From contig QVQC01000051.1 in NCBI GenBank assembly GCA_003428585.1, positions 1 to 64,000 on the forward strand: DNA of 64,000 bases, read 5' to 3'. Below the pieces are notes generated by a model. That model saw only the letters and a list, made by a program, of their open reading frames with translations, did no database searches and was not told the DNA's origin. This DNA comes from Nioella halotolerans (GTDB lineage Bacteria > Pseudomonadota > Alphaproteobacteria > Rhodobacterales > Rhodobacteraceae). The position numbers and the translations under genes were made by a program. Positions 9,279 through 17,062 of this stretch are shown one piece after another; the first letter of the stretch is position 1; each line of letters opens with the position of its first letter.

Positions 9279-9718
9279 CCGCGCCCGCCGCGCTACCCTG
9301 CCGGCCGCGCCGAATGGCATCGCGCAGGTAACCGCATCTTAACCGGGTTGCGGCAGTCTTGTCGGCGGTATACCGATTCCAATGCGTGGCTCGGTTGGCC
9401 GTCCGACCCCAAGACCACCCGATGAGGGTGCAGGCCAGGCACGGCCCGGACGCTTCGACAGACCAGCACGCCGCGCCCCACCAACGGGCGGCGCCGCTCA
9501 CCTGGCACTGCCCTGCGGACCGCACGGCCCGGCACCCCCGCCAGAGCCACCGCCTCAAGGCCTCCACGCGCCCCTCCTGCCAGTCGCCGCGCCTCTTCTT
9601 CTTGGCCGAAATACTCCGGGGGAGTCGCCGCAGGCGACGGGGGCAGCGCCCCCCTTCCACGCGCGCCGCAAGGCGCGCGCGGATCGACGCCGCAGGCGGC
9701 GAAACCCCGCACCTCCGC
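9279..9718. other. Gene-free convergent region with a hairpin cluster
   Basis: 440 bases between two convergent genes with no credible coding frame. The right half (9595-9701) holds a 22-nt motif starting CTTCTTCTTGG and then four successive hairpins. Confidence 0.6.
9595..9701. repeat. Intergenic palindrome cluster
   Basis: Four short inverted repeats in a row: GTCGCC-GCA-GGCGAC (9624-9638), GGGGGC-AGC-GCCCCC (9639-9653), GCGCGCC-GCAA-GGCGCGC (9661-9678) and GCCGC-AG-GCGGC (9690-9701). The 11-mer CGCCGCAGGCG occurs twice (9626-9636, 9688-9698). In front is CTTCTTCTTGG followed by CCGAAATACTC (9595-9616), nearly repeated after ffh at 57006. It resembles an extragenic palindromic element and may also end transcription from both sides. 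Confidence 0.6.
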
Positions 9719-10666
9719 TCAGACGGAATTCGGCAGCGCCCGCCCCTCGGCACAGGCGATCACGTTGTCCAGCGCCATCCGTCCCATCGCCTCGCGCACC
9801 TCCAGCGCCGCGGTGCCCAGATGCGGCAACAGGGTGACGTTGTCCATCGTCCGCAGCGCCTCGGGCACCTCCGGCTCGAACTCGTAGACATCGAGACCGG
9901 CGCCCGCGATCCGCCCTTCCTGCAACGCGGCGATCAGCGCCGCCTCGTCGATGACGTCACCGCGGCTGATATTGACGAGGATCGCATGGGGCTGCATCGC
10001 CGCAAGGACATCCACCCCCACGAGGTGATGCGTTTCGGCCCCGCCCGGCGCGGCCACCACGACGATATCGGCGCGCGACAGCGCCGCGCCCATTTCCATC
10101 TGTTCGGCGGGAAAATCCACGGACTTCGTCGACCGGTTCACGTAGACGACCGGGCAACCGAACCCGAAATGGCAGCGCCGCGCGATGGCCTGCCCGATCC
10201 GGCCCATGCCGATCACGCAGACTGTCTTGCCGCTGACATGCAGGCCCAGCAATTGCGTCGGGTGCCAGCCCGTCCAGCCCCCGGCCCGGACCAACCGCTC
10301 GCCCTCACCCGCACGCCGCGCGGTCATCAGGATCAGCGTCAGCGCGATATCGGCCGTGGCGCCCGTGACCGCGCCCGGCGTGTGCGTCACCGCGACGCCG
10401 GCGGCGCGCGCGGCACCCACGTCGATATGATTGAACCCGGCCCCGAAATTGGCCAGCAGGCGGCAGCGCGGGTCGGGCACGGCGGCGAAGGCGGCCGAGT
10501 CGAAAGCATCGCCCAGCGTCGGGATCACCGCGTCGCAATCGCTCAGCGCGGCCACGCATTCGGCCGGCGACATCGGGGCCGTCGTCGCCCGGCAGGTCAC
10601 GTCAAAGCGCGCCTCCGCGGCGTCCATCACGCTATCCGGCAAGCGCCGCGACACGAGCAGTTTCAA
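9719..10666 (-). CDS. D-2-hydroxyacid dehydrogenase
   Basis: Probably an NAD(P)-dependent reductase of glyoxylate, hydroxypyruvate or a related 2-oxoacid. The 315-residue protein has the D-isomer-specific fold: nucleotide-binding GMGRIGQAIARR (about residues 153-164), ISRGDVIDEAAL around the catalytic-site Asp/Glu region, GAGLDVYEFEP, and the catalytic His in LLPHLGTA. The substrate cannot be told from sequence. Its ATG overlaps the stop of csaA by 4 bases. Confidence 0.88.
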   Translation of the reverse strand: MKLLVSRRLPDSVMDAAEARFDVTCRATTAPMSPAECVAALSDCDAVIPTLGDAFDSAAFAAVPDPRCRLLANFGAGFNHIDVGAARAAGVAVTHTPGAVTGATADIALTLILMTARRAGEGERLVRAGGWTGWHPTQLLGLHVSGKTVCVIGMGRIGQAIARRCHFGFGCPVVYVNRSTKSVDFPAEQMEMGAALSRADIVVVAAPGGAETHHLVGVDVLAAMQPHAILVNISRGDVIDEAALIAALQEGRIAGAGLDVYEFEPEVPEALRTMDNVTLLPHLGTAALEVREAMGRMALDNVIACAEGRALPNSV

Positions 10667-11004
10667 TGCAGCCTCCCGCCCTTGGGCACCGGCTGATCCG
10701 GGCCGATCAGCACGACTTCGCCGTTTTCATCGGGCAGCCCAAGCACAAGGATCTCCGACCGCATCGGCCCGATCTGGCGCGGCGGAAAGTTCACCACCGC
10801 CATCACCTGCTTGCCGATCAGCGACCCGGGGTCATAATGCGCGGTGATCTGGGCGGAACTTTTCCTGACCCCAAGCGCGCCCCCGAAATCGACCCATAGC
10901 TTGATCGACGGCTTGCGCGCCTCGGGGAAGGGTTCGGCGCGCACGACCTCGCCGACGCGGATCTCGACCTTCAGGAAATCGTCGAAGGAAATCTCGTCGC
11001 TCAT
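10663..11004 (-). CDS. csaA: CsaA-type tRNA-binding protein
   Basis: A 113-residue single-domain protein of the CsaA family (OB fold, tRNA-binding), with chaperone-like activity reported for the Bacillus member. Diagnostic stretches are FLKVEIRVGEVVRAEPFPEARKP, read in two parts around residues 9-31, and QVMAVVNFPPRQIGP near 70-84. It overlaps the genes on both sides by 4 bases (ATGA), so proC-csaA-dehydrogenase is a tightly coupled operon. Confidence 0.9.
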   Translation of the reverse strand: MSDEISFDDFLKVEIRVGEVVRAEPFPEARKPSIKLWVDFGGALGVRKSSAQITAHYDPGSLIGKQVMAVVNFPPRQIGPMRSEILVLGLPDENGEVVLIGPDQPVPKGGRLH

Positions 11005-11813
11005 CCCTTCAACTCCCGCGCGCGGTTCGCCGCCGCGCCCACGGTGGCGCGCATCAGGGGCGCAAGGCCCTTGCCCTCGTCCATCAGAACCTCCAGACCT
11101 GCCTGCGTGGTGCCGTTCGGGCTGGTCACGTTGCGGCGCAATTGCGCGGGGCTGTCCTCCGCCGCTTCGGCCAATGCGCCCGCCCCGGCGACCGTGGCCT
11201 TGGCCAATTGCATCGCCATGTCCTCCGGCAGGCCCTCGGCCCGGCCCGCCGCCGCCAGCGTCTCGATCAGGTAGAAGATATAGGCCGGGCCCGACCCGGA
11301 CACGCCGGTGACCGCATCGATCTGCCCCTCGTCCGACAGGCGCACCACCTGCCCCACGGCAGAAAGCAGCGCCTCGGCGATGTCGGCATCCGCCGCGCCG
11401 GCCGCGTCATTGCCGACGATCGCGGTGATGCCCCGGCCCACGGCGGCGGGCGTGTTGGGCATCGCCCGGATCACCCGCGTGGCCTTGCCAAGCACCTCTT
11501 CGAACAGCGAAATCGAGGTTCCGGCCGCGACCGAAATCATCAGTGTCCCGCCGCCGCCAAGCGGTGCAAGCTGGCCCAGTGCCGCATCCATCACCTGCGG
11601 TTTCACGGCGACGATGGCGACCGCCGGATCGGCGGGCAGCCCCGCGTTCACGTGCACGCCCCGCGCAGTCACCCAGTCGGACGGCTTCGGGTCCAGCACC
11701 CAGACCGCGCCGGCCGGCAGCCCGGCCTCGAGCCAGCCCTCCAGCATCGCCTGTCCCATCTTGCCGCAGCCCAGCATCACCAACCCGCGGCGCGCGATCT
11801 CGTCGAAATCCAT
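11001..11813 (-). CDS. proC: Pyrroline-5-carboxylate reductase
   Basis: Catalyses the last step of proline synthesis, NAD(P)H reduction of 1-pyrroline-5-carboxylate, in the cytosol. The 270 residues include an N-terminal Rossmann motif LGCGKMGQAML (about 14-24), VKPQVMD, and the C-terminal signature VTGVSGSGPAYIF near 165-177 followed by RRNVTSPNGTT. Length is normal for the family. It is 30 bases after the YbjN-like gene. Confidence 0.95.
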   Translation of the reverse strand: MDFDEIARRGLVMLGCGKMGQAMLEGWLEAGLPAGAVWVLDPKPSDWVTARGVHVNAGLPADPAVAIVAVKPQVMDAALGQLAPLGGGGTLMISVAAGTSISLFEEVLGKATRVIRAMPNTPAAVGRGITAIVGNDAAGAADADIAEALLSAVGQVVRLSDEGQIDAVTGVSGSGPAYIFYLIETLAAAGRAEGLPEDMAMQLAKATVAGAGALAEAAEDSPAQLRRNVTSPNGTTQAGLEVLMDEGKGLAPLMRATVGAAANRARELKG

Positions 11814-11843
11814 GTCCTCTCCCGGCGTTGTTCGCCGGGCAGG

Positions 11844-12347
11844 TTAGGCGCGCCCGTAGCTCTGTGCAATGGCGACCTGCATCGCCTCCGCCGGCGCCTT
11901 GTCGGACCAGACGGCCAGTTGGAAGGCGGGGTAATAGCGTTCGGCGGCCACGACAGCGGTTTCCACCATGCAGGCGATCTGCTCGGGGCTGGCCATTTGG
12001 TCGCCGGCCAGCACCAGCCCGTAACGATAGACCATCAGCCGATGTTCATGCCAGTAGCTGAACGCCCCGGCCCAGCACTTGTCATTGGTCAGGTTCAACA
12101 CCTCGTAAAGCGCCGGCAGCTTGTCCTCGGGCGGTTCCATGTCGAAGGTGCAGATCATGCGCAGCGTTTCGTCCTGCGCCGACCACGCAAGCGTGACGGA
12201 ATAGGTCCGCCACTGTCCCTCGATCGCCATGGCGATCTGGTCATCGGCGACGCGGTCAAAGTCCCACTCGTGGTGGGCCGCCAATGTTTCAACGATATCA
12301 ATGGGGTGGAGGTCATCGACCTCGAAATACTGCTCCGATAACGACAT
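11844..12347 (-). CDS. YbjN-domain protein
   Basis: A 167-residue cytosolic protein of the YbjN family, whose fold resembles type III secretion chaperones and whose molecular role is undefined. It starts MSLSEQYFEVDDLHPIDIV and contains WRTYSVTLAW and WAGAFSYWHEHRLMVYRYG. The start at 12347 follows AAGAGG and matches the expected N-terminus. It heads the proC-csaA-dehydrogenase operon. Confidence 0.8.
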   Translation of the reverse strand: MSLSEQYFEVDDLHPIDIVETLAAHHEWDFDRVADDQIAMAIEGQWRTYSVTLAWSAQDETLRMICTFDMEPPEDKLPALYEVLNLTNDKCWAGAFSYWHEHRLMVYRYGLVLAGDQMASPEQIACMVETAVVAAERYYPAFQLAVWSDKAPAEAMQVAIAQSYGRA

Positions 12348-12947
12348 TGCCCAAGCCTCTTTGTTTTGGCAGCTCCGCGGTCGTTCGGCCAAGGGCCGGA
12401 ATATCCCACTAGAAGCTGGGTGTCTGACTATGGGTCGCCGGAAAGCACCCGGCCCCACACCAGATATGGTGTAACCAATGGCAGGACCTGTAAAGGATAA
12501 TCTTCGGGAGTCGAGGCGCGAGTCTCAACCGGTGTGGCCTATCCACAGGTTTTTGCGGATCGGCCCAAGTTATTCACAATTCCTTAACAATTCCGGGTCA
12601 GGCACGGGAAACAGGCGCCTTTGAACACCGTTGCCCGACGTCCTGAAGGCGTGTTTCGCACGCCGTCTTGGCGTCTACACGATGGGAACGTGAAGGGACT
12701 GCCACCGCCGGCATGGATCACACCGCCCAACGCGCGGGCAGCGCCCCAAGAGACCTTGGTCGCTTGGCGACGGTCGCAATCGCGCCCACCCCAGCACACG
12801 CCGCAGGTCCAAGCACTGACCATCCGTCGCCGCCTGCGCAGCCTCGTCCAAGGCGGGCGCTTCGTCCCGGCTATCCGGTCAGCCGTTTGCGCCAGGCCGG
12901 TGACGAGAACCGGGGGCAAGAAAAGGAAAACGGGCAGCGGCGCGGCG
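12348..12947. other. 600-base gap with two DnaA-box-like sites
   Basis: No credible gene on either strand. CTATCCACA (12539-12547) and TTATTCACA (12570-12578) each differ by one base from the DnaA box TTATCCACA and lie in the same direction 31 bases apart, followed by an AT-richer stretch ATTCCTTAACAATTCC. The region must also contain the promoter of the YbjN-proC operon. The rest shows nothing I can name. Confidence 0.4.
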
Positions 12948-13196
12948 TCACTTTCCGGCCTTCGCCTCCAACGCCGCGAGGCGGGCTTTCAGCGCCTCGT
13001 TTTCCTCGCGCGCCTTCTGGGCCATGGCGCGCACCGCGTCGAACTCCTCGCGGGTGACGAAATCGTGATCCGCCAGCCAGCGATCCATCATCGAGCGCAT
13101 CGCCGTCTCGGCCTCGTCCTTGGCGCCCTGTGCCACGCCCATGGCGTTGGTCATCAGTTGCGACATGTCTTCCATGAATTTGTTGCGGGTCTGCAT
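12948..13196 (-). CDS. ubiK: UbiK-type accessory factor (BMFP domain)
   Basis: An 82-residue protein of the YqiC/BMFP family, known as UbiK, an accessory factor of aerobic ubiquinone synthesis. It has an amphipathic N-terminal half (MQTRNKFMEDMSQLMTNAMG) and a C-terminal coiled coil with FVTREEFDAVR and ENEALKARLAALEAK. The start at 13196 is marked by a strong AGGAGG site; the frame is open far upstream, antisense to lgt, without meaning. It is divergent from lgt. Confidence 0.88.
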   Translation of the reverse strand: MQTRNKFMEDMSQLMTNAMGVAQGAKDEAETAMRSMMDRWLADHDFVTREEFDAVRAMAQKAREENEALKARLAALEAKAGK

Positions 13197-13313
13197 CCGG
13201 GGCCTCCTGTGATCCGTTCCCCATATGGCCCCGCGCGCCGCCGGCATCAAGGTTGACTTCGCCGCGGGGGCCAGCCATCCCGTCCGCGACAGGACCAGCG
13301 AGAGACCCCGACC

Positions 13314-14231
13314 ATGCTGCCAGCCGCGATCCCCTTCCCAGATCTTTCGCCGGAACTTTTCAGCATCGAGATCGGCAATTTCGCCTTCGCCCTGCGCTGG
13401 TATGCCCTGGCCTATATCGCGGGTATCCTGATCGGCTGGCGCCTTGCCGTGGCGGCGGTGAAACGCCCCGCGCTCTGGCCCTCTGGCACCCCGCCAATGA
13501 CGCCGCAGCAGGTGGAGGCGTTCCTGACATGGCTGATCCTCGGCATCGTGCTGGGCGGGCGACTGGGCTACGTGCTGTTCTACCAGCCGGGATATTACCT
13601 CGACCATCCGGGCGAGATCCTGATGCTCTGGCAGGGCGGCATGGCATTTCACGGCGGCTTCCTTGGCGTGGCGGTGGCCGGGCTGGCATTCTGCTGGCGC
13701 CACAAGATCCCCGTGCTGCAGGCGGGCGACATGATGGCGCTGGCGACCCCGCCGGGGCTGCTTCTTGGCCGACTGGCCAATTTCATCAATGCCGAGCTTT
13801 GGGGCCGCCCGTCGGACATCCCGTGGGCGGTGATCTTCCCCGGCTCCATGGCGCAGGATTGCCCCGGCCCCGCCGGGCTGGTGGAACTGGGCGGCATGGT
13901 GCTGTGTGCCCGCCACCCCTCGCAGCTTTACGAGGCGGCGCTGGAGGGGCTGGTCCTTGGCGCGGTGCTGATCTGGCTGGCGTGGCGGCGCGGCGCGCTG
14001 CAACGGCCGGGCCGGGTGATGGGGGTGTTCTTCGCGGGCTACGGGCTGGCCCGCATCATCGTTGAACTGTTCCGCGAAGCCGATCCGCAGTTCATCACCC
14101 CCGACAACCCGCTGGGGCACGTGATCTCGCTTTCCCCCGCCATCGGGCTGTCGATGGGCCAGCTTCTGTCGCTGCCGATGGTGGTGCTGGGCGCGGCGCT
14201 GCTGACAGCGGCCCGCCGCCGCACGGCATGA
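13314..14231 (+). CDS. lgt: Phosphatidylglycerol:prolipoprotein diacylglyceryl transferase
   Basis: Inner-membrane enzyme that attaches diacylglycerol to the lipobox cysteine, the first step of lipoprotein maturation. The 305 residues have about seven membrane helices, HGG at about 113-115 and the signature [10 protein letters not shown] (152-161); RHPSQLYEA near 200 is also conserved. It overlaps the next gene by 4 bases (ATGA). Confidence 0.96.
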   Translation: MLPAAIPFPDLSPELFSIEIGNFAFALRWYALAYIAGILIGWRLAVAAVKRPALWPSGTPPMTPQQVEAFLTWLILGIVLGGRLGYVLFYQPGYYLDHPGEILMLWQGGMAFHGGFLGVAVAGLAFCWRHKIPVLQAGDMMALATPPGLLLGRLANFINAELWGRPSDIPWAVIFPGSMAQDCPGPAGLVELGGMVLCARHPSQLYEAALEGLVLGAVLIWLAWRRGALQRPGRVMGVFFAGYGLARIIVELFREADPQFITPDNPLGHVISLSPAIGLSMGQLLSLPMVVLGAALLTAARRRTA

Positions 14232-15328
14232 GCGCGCTGCTGGAAACGCTTGTCGCGCGGATCACGCGCACCGGGCCGCTTTCGGTGGCCGAGTTCATGA
14301 CGGACTGCCTGCTGCATCCCGAGCACGGCTATTACACCACCCGCGACCCGCTTGGCGCCGCAGGCGATTTCACCACCGCGCCGGAGATCAGCCAGATGTT
14401 CGGCGAGCTTGTCGGCCTCTGGCTGGCGCAGGTCTGGATGGATCAGGGCCGCCCCGCGCCCGTCGTGCTGGCCGAGCTTGGGCCGGGGCGCGGCACGCTG
14501 ATGGCCGACGCGCTGCGCGCCACGCGGGCCGTGCCGGGATTTCACGAAGCGGCGCGCCTGCACCTCGTGGAGGTCTCGCCGGCGCTGCGCACGCGCCAGA
14601 CGCAGGCGCTTGCAGGCTGGGATATCACCTTTCACGCCCATCTCGCCGAGCTGCCCGAGGGGCCGCTTTTCCTTGTCGCCAACGAGTTCTTCGACGCCCT
14701 GCCAATCCGCCAGTTCAGGAGGGGCAAAACCGGTTGGCACGAGTGCCAGATCGGCGCCGTGGAGGGGCGGCTTGTCTGGGGCCTCGGCCCCGAGACCCGG
14801 TTCGAGATGCTGGACGACCGGCTGGCGGAGACGCGCGCGGGCCAGATCGTCGAGGTCAACACCCCCGCCCTACCGTTGGCCGGCGATATCGGCACCCGCA
14901 TCGCCAGCCATGGCGGCGCGGCGCTGATCATCGATTACGGCGACGCGGTCAGCCTTGGCGACACGGTTCAGGCGCTGCGGGGCCATGCGCCTGTTGACCC
15001 GCTGACCTGCCCCGGCGCGGCCGACCTGACCGCGCATGTCGCCTTTGCCCCGCTGGCCCGCGCCGCGGCGCCCGCCATCGCCTCGGCCCCGACGCCGCAG
15101 GGAATGTTCCTCGAACGGCTGGGCATCACCACGCGGGCGCAGGCCCTCGCCCGGTCGCTTGGCGGCGCGACACTGGAGGCGCATGTCGCCGCGCACAGGC
15201 GGTTGACGCATCCCGAAGAAATGGGAACCCTGTTCAAGGCCATGGCGCTGACCCCGCCGGGCGCACCGCCGCCGCCCGGGCTCGACCCCGCCACCGACGC
15301 AACAGACGAGGACAAGACCCCGCGATGA
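14228..15328 (+). CDS. SAM-dependent methyltransferase, NDUFAF7/MidA family
   Basis: A 366-residue class I methyltransferase; the mitochondrial homologue NDUFAF7 dimethylates an arginine of a complex I subunit, which suggests but does not prove a role in NADH dehydrogenase assembly. Visible features are [21 protein letters not shown] (read in two parts, about residues 33-53), the SAM motif [16 protein letters not shown] (about 81-96), and [13 protein letters not shown]. It is coupled on both sides by ATGA overlaps to lgt and pgeF. Confidence 0.9.
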   Translation: MSALLETLVARITRTGPLSVAEFMTDCLLHPEHGYYTTRDPLGAAGDFTTAPEISQMFGELVGLWLAQVWMDQGRPAPVVLAELGPGRGTLMADALRATRAVPGFHEAARLHLVEVSPALRTRQTQALAGWDITFHAHLAELPEGPLFLVANEFFDALPIRQFRRGKTGWHECQIGAVEGRLVWGLGPETRFEMLDDRLAETRAGQIVEVNTPALPLAGDIGTRIASHGGAALIIDYGDAVSLGDTVQALRGHAPVDPLTCPGAADLTAHVAFAPLARAAAPAIASAPTPQGMFLERLGITTRAQALARSLGGATLEAHVAAHRRLTHPEEMGTLFKAMALTPPGAPPPPGLDPATDATDEDKTPR

Positions 15329-16095
15329 GTGCAACGCCCCGCCTCGAGATCATCACCTCGGACCTGCTGCAGGGGGTCGGCCACGGCTTTTTCACCCGCC
15401 GTGGCGGGGCCTCCTCGGGGATCTTCCGCGGGCTGAATTGCGGCGGCGGGTCGTCGGACCAGACCAGCGTTGTCGAGACCAACCGCGCCCGCGCCGCCGA
15501 GGCGATGGGGGTGGCGCCCGATCGCCTGATCACCGTGCACCAGATTCATTCGGCATATGCCGTCACGGTCGGGGACACCCAGCCCGACCCGCGCCCGCAG
15601 GCCGACGCGCTGGTCACCGCGACCCCCGGCACCGCCATCGCCGTGCTGACCGCCGATTGCCAGCCGGTCCTTCTGGCCGACCGTGCGGCGGGTGTCGTGG
15701 GGGCGGCGCATGCGGGTTGGCGCGGGGCGCGCGACGGGGTGCTGGAGGCGGTGCTGGACGCGATGGAGAGCCTCGGCGCCACGCGCGCCGATATCACCGC
15801 CGTGATCGGCCCCGCGATCAGCCAGCGGGCCTACGAGGTCGGGCCGGAATTCTTCGAGATGTTCTTCGACGAAGACCGCGACAACGCCATGTTCTTTGCC
15901 AATGGGGAAGGCGACAGGTACCTGTTCGACCTGCCGGGCTACGGGCTGCACCGGCTGCGCGCGGCCGGCGTGGGCCAGGCGGAATGGACATGGCATTGCA
16001 CATATGGCGACGAGGATCGGTTCTTTTCCTACCGTCGCTCCGTGCATCGGGGCGAGGCGGATTACGGTCGGCTTCTGTCCGCGATTCGGGCCTGA
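15325..16095 (+). CDS. pgeF: Peptidoglycan editing factor PgeF (YfiH/laccase-domain)
   Basis: A cytosolic 256-residue protein of the YfiH family, which hydrolyses wrongly made UDP-MurNAc-L-Ser so that L-Ser is kept out of peptidoglycan; older annotations call it a polyphenol oxidase. The metal-site motifs are present: TVHQIHS (about residues 70-76), TADCQPVLLAD, and AAHAGWRGA (about 129-137). It is the last gene of the lgt operon, overlapping its neighbour by 4 bases. Confidence 0.9.
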   Translation: MSATPRLEIITSDLLQGVGHGFFTRRGGASSGIFRGLNCGGGSSDQTSVVETNRARAAEAMGVAPDRLITVHQIHSAYAVTVGDTQPDPRPQADALVTATPGTAIAVLTADCQPVLLADRAAGVVGAAHAGWRGARDGVLEAVLDAMESLGATRADITAVIGPAISQRAYEVGPEFFEMFFDEDRDNAMFFANGEGDRYLFDLPGYGLHRLRAAGVGQAEWTWHCTYGDEDRFFSYRRSVHRGEADYGRLLSAIRA

Positions 16096-16377
16096 ACAGG
16101 CGTCGATTCCGGGCGAGATTGCCCAACTTTCCGGGCCGCTTGCGCGATTGTGGCGCTGTCTGGGCGCCCCCTGCCGAAAATCCGCCGCGATCCGGCCCGG
16201 CGGGCCGTCTTCGCCCTTATGATAAAGACAACCGGCGGCCATATTTTCGCCGCCGCCGTTCAGGAAAAATTAGCGGCTTGGCCGTAAGACTGCCCCAGTC
16301 CTCGGGCAAATTGTCCTCAATCCGGAAACGGAACCACGACAGGCCGGAATGGCCGGCATGAAAAGAGGACGAGAGCG

Positions 16378-16503
16378 ATGAGAAAGACGCGCTGGATCAA
16401 ACGGGTTCTGGAAGAAAGCCAGAAGGACCAGATCGAAATGCCATGGGCCCGGGGCAGCCGCCAGCGGCGCGGGCAGATCGCGCGCAAATCGGCGCGGGCC
16501 TGA
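16378..16503 (+). CDS. Small conserved basic protein, 41 residues
   Basis: A short frame starting MRKTRWIKRVLEESQK, containing MPWARGSRQRRGQ and ending in KSARA. A GAGGAC site precedes the ATG and a strong terminator follows 64 bases after the stop, so it looks like a complete monocistronic unit. I recall similar 40-60-residue proteins with MRKT.WIK and MPW.RG in other Rhodobacterales, with no known function. The charge (many Arg/Lys) suggests nucleic-acid or ribosome association, which is only inference. Confidence 0.65.
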   Translation: MRKTRWIKRVLEESQKDQIEMPWARGSRQRRGQIARKSARA

Positions 16504-16566
16504 TCGCCACCCCCGGACCGGCCGAGCGCGCCGCGAAGCGACGCGGGACGAAAGACCAAGGAAGAC

Positions 16567-16590
16567 GGCGGCCAAAACGGCCGCCTTTTT
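16567..16590 (+). terminator. Rho-independent terminator
   Basis: Stem GGCGGCC/GGCCGCC (7 bp, loop AAAAC) followed by five T residues; ends the transcript of the 41-residue protein gene. Confidence 0.85.
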
Positions 16591-16692
16591 CGTCGGCGGC
16601 GCAGCATGGTCCGGGCAGGTCGCCATTGCAACCTCGCCGGAATCGCCATCATCGGATAGCCTCGGACGCAGACTCACCGGAAAGGGATAGCC

Positions 16693-17055
16693 ATGCGCCT
16701 GATCACCGTGCTCGTTTTTCTTGCATTCTCCGGCGGCGGGGCCTTCGCGCAGGCAACCGATGCCATGCTCGACCGCTCCATGGAGACGATCCGCAGCTAT
16801 TACGCGCTCCACGGCCCGTCCCGCCTTGTGCAAGCGCAATTGGTGCTGCGCGAAACACAGCACTACAACGGCCCCTTGGACGGGCAATGGGGTCCGGGCA
16901 CAGCAGCCGCGTTTCGGCGTGTGGTCAGCACCCGGATTGCAATCGGCGGGCCGCAATATGGCATGACCACGAAACCAGATGATGTGCCGGCGGTGACTGA
17001 TTGGGCCGGGGCCCTGATTCTTCACCAAGGCGGATACGGCGACCTGCCCGACTGA
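16693..17055 (+). CDS. Secreted protein with peptidoglycan-binding-like motif
   Basis: A 120-residue exported protein: signal peptide of about 19 residues ending GGAFAQA, then a region resembling a peptidoglycan-binding domain 1 repeat (LVLRETQHYNGPLDGQWGPG, about residues 51-70, where the G-x-x-D/G-x-x-x-G pattern is typical). It probably acts in the periplasm. It ends 7 bases from the stop of the convergent TPR-sulfotransferase gene. Confidence 0.65.
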   Translation: MRLITVLVFLAFSGGGAFAQATDAMLDRSMETIRSYYALHGPSRLVQAQLVLRETQHYNGPLDGQWGPGTAAAFRRVVSTRIAIGGPQYGMTTKPDDVPAVTDWAGALILHQGGYGDLPD

Positions 17056-17062
17056 CAGGGCG

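Noticed and set aside
9253..9753. 166-codon minus-strand frame in the hairpin region
   Set aside because: Runs through the palindrome cluster, has no ribosome site and only Arg/Gly-rich sequence.
12948..14120. 390-codon minus-strand frame extending UbiK upstream
   Set aside because: The part beyond 13196 is antisense to lgt; a strong AGGAGG site fixes the start at 13196.
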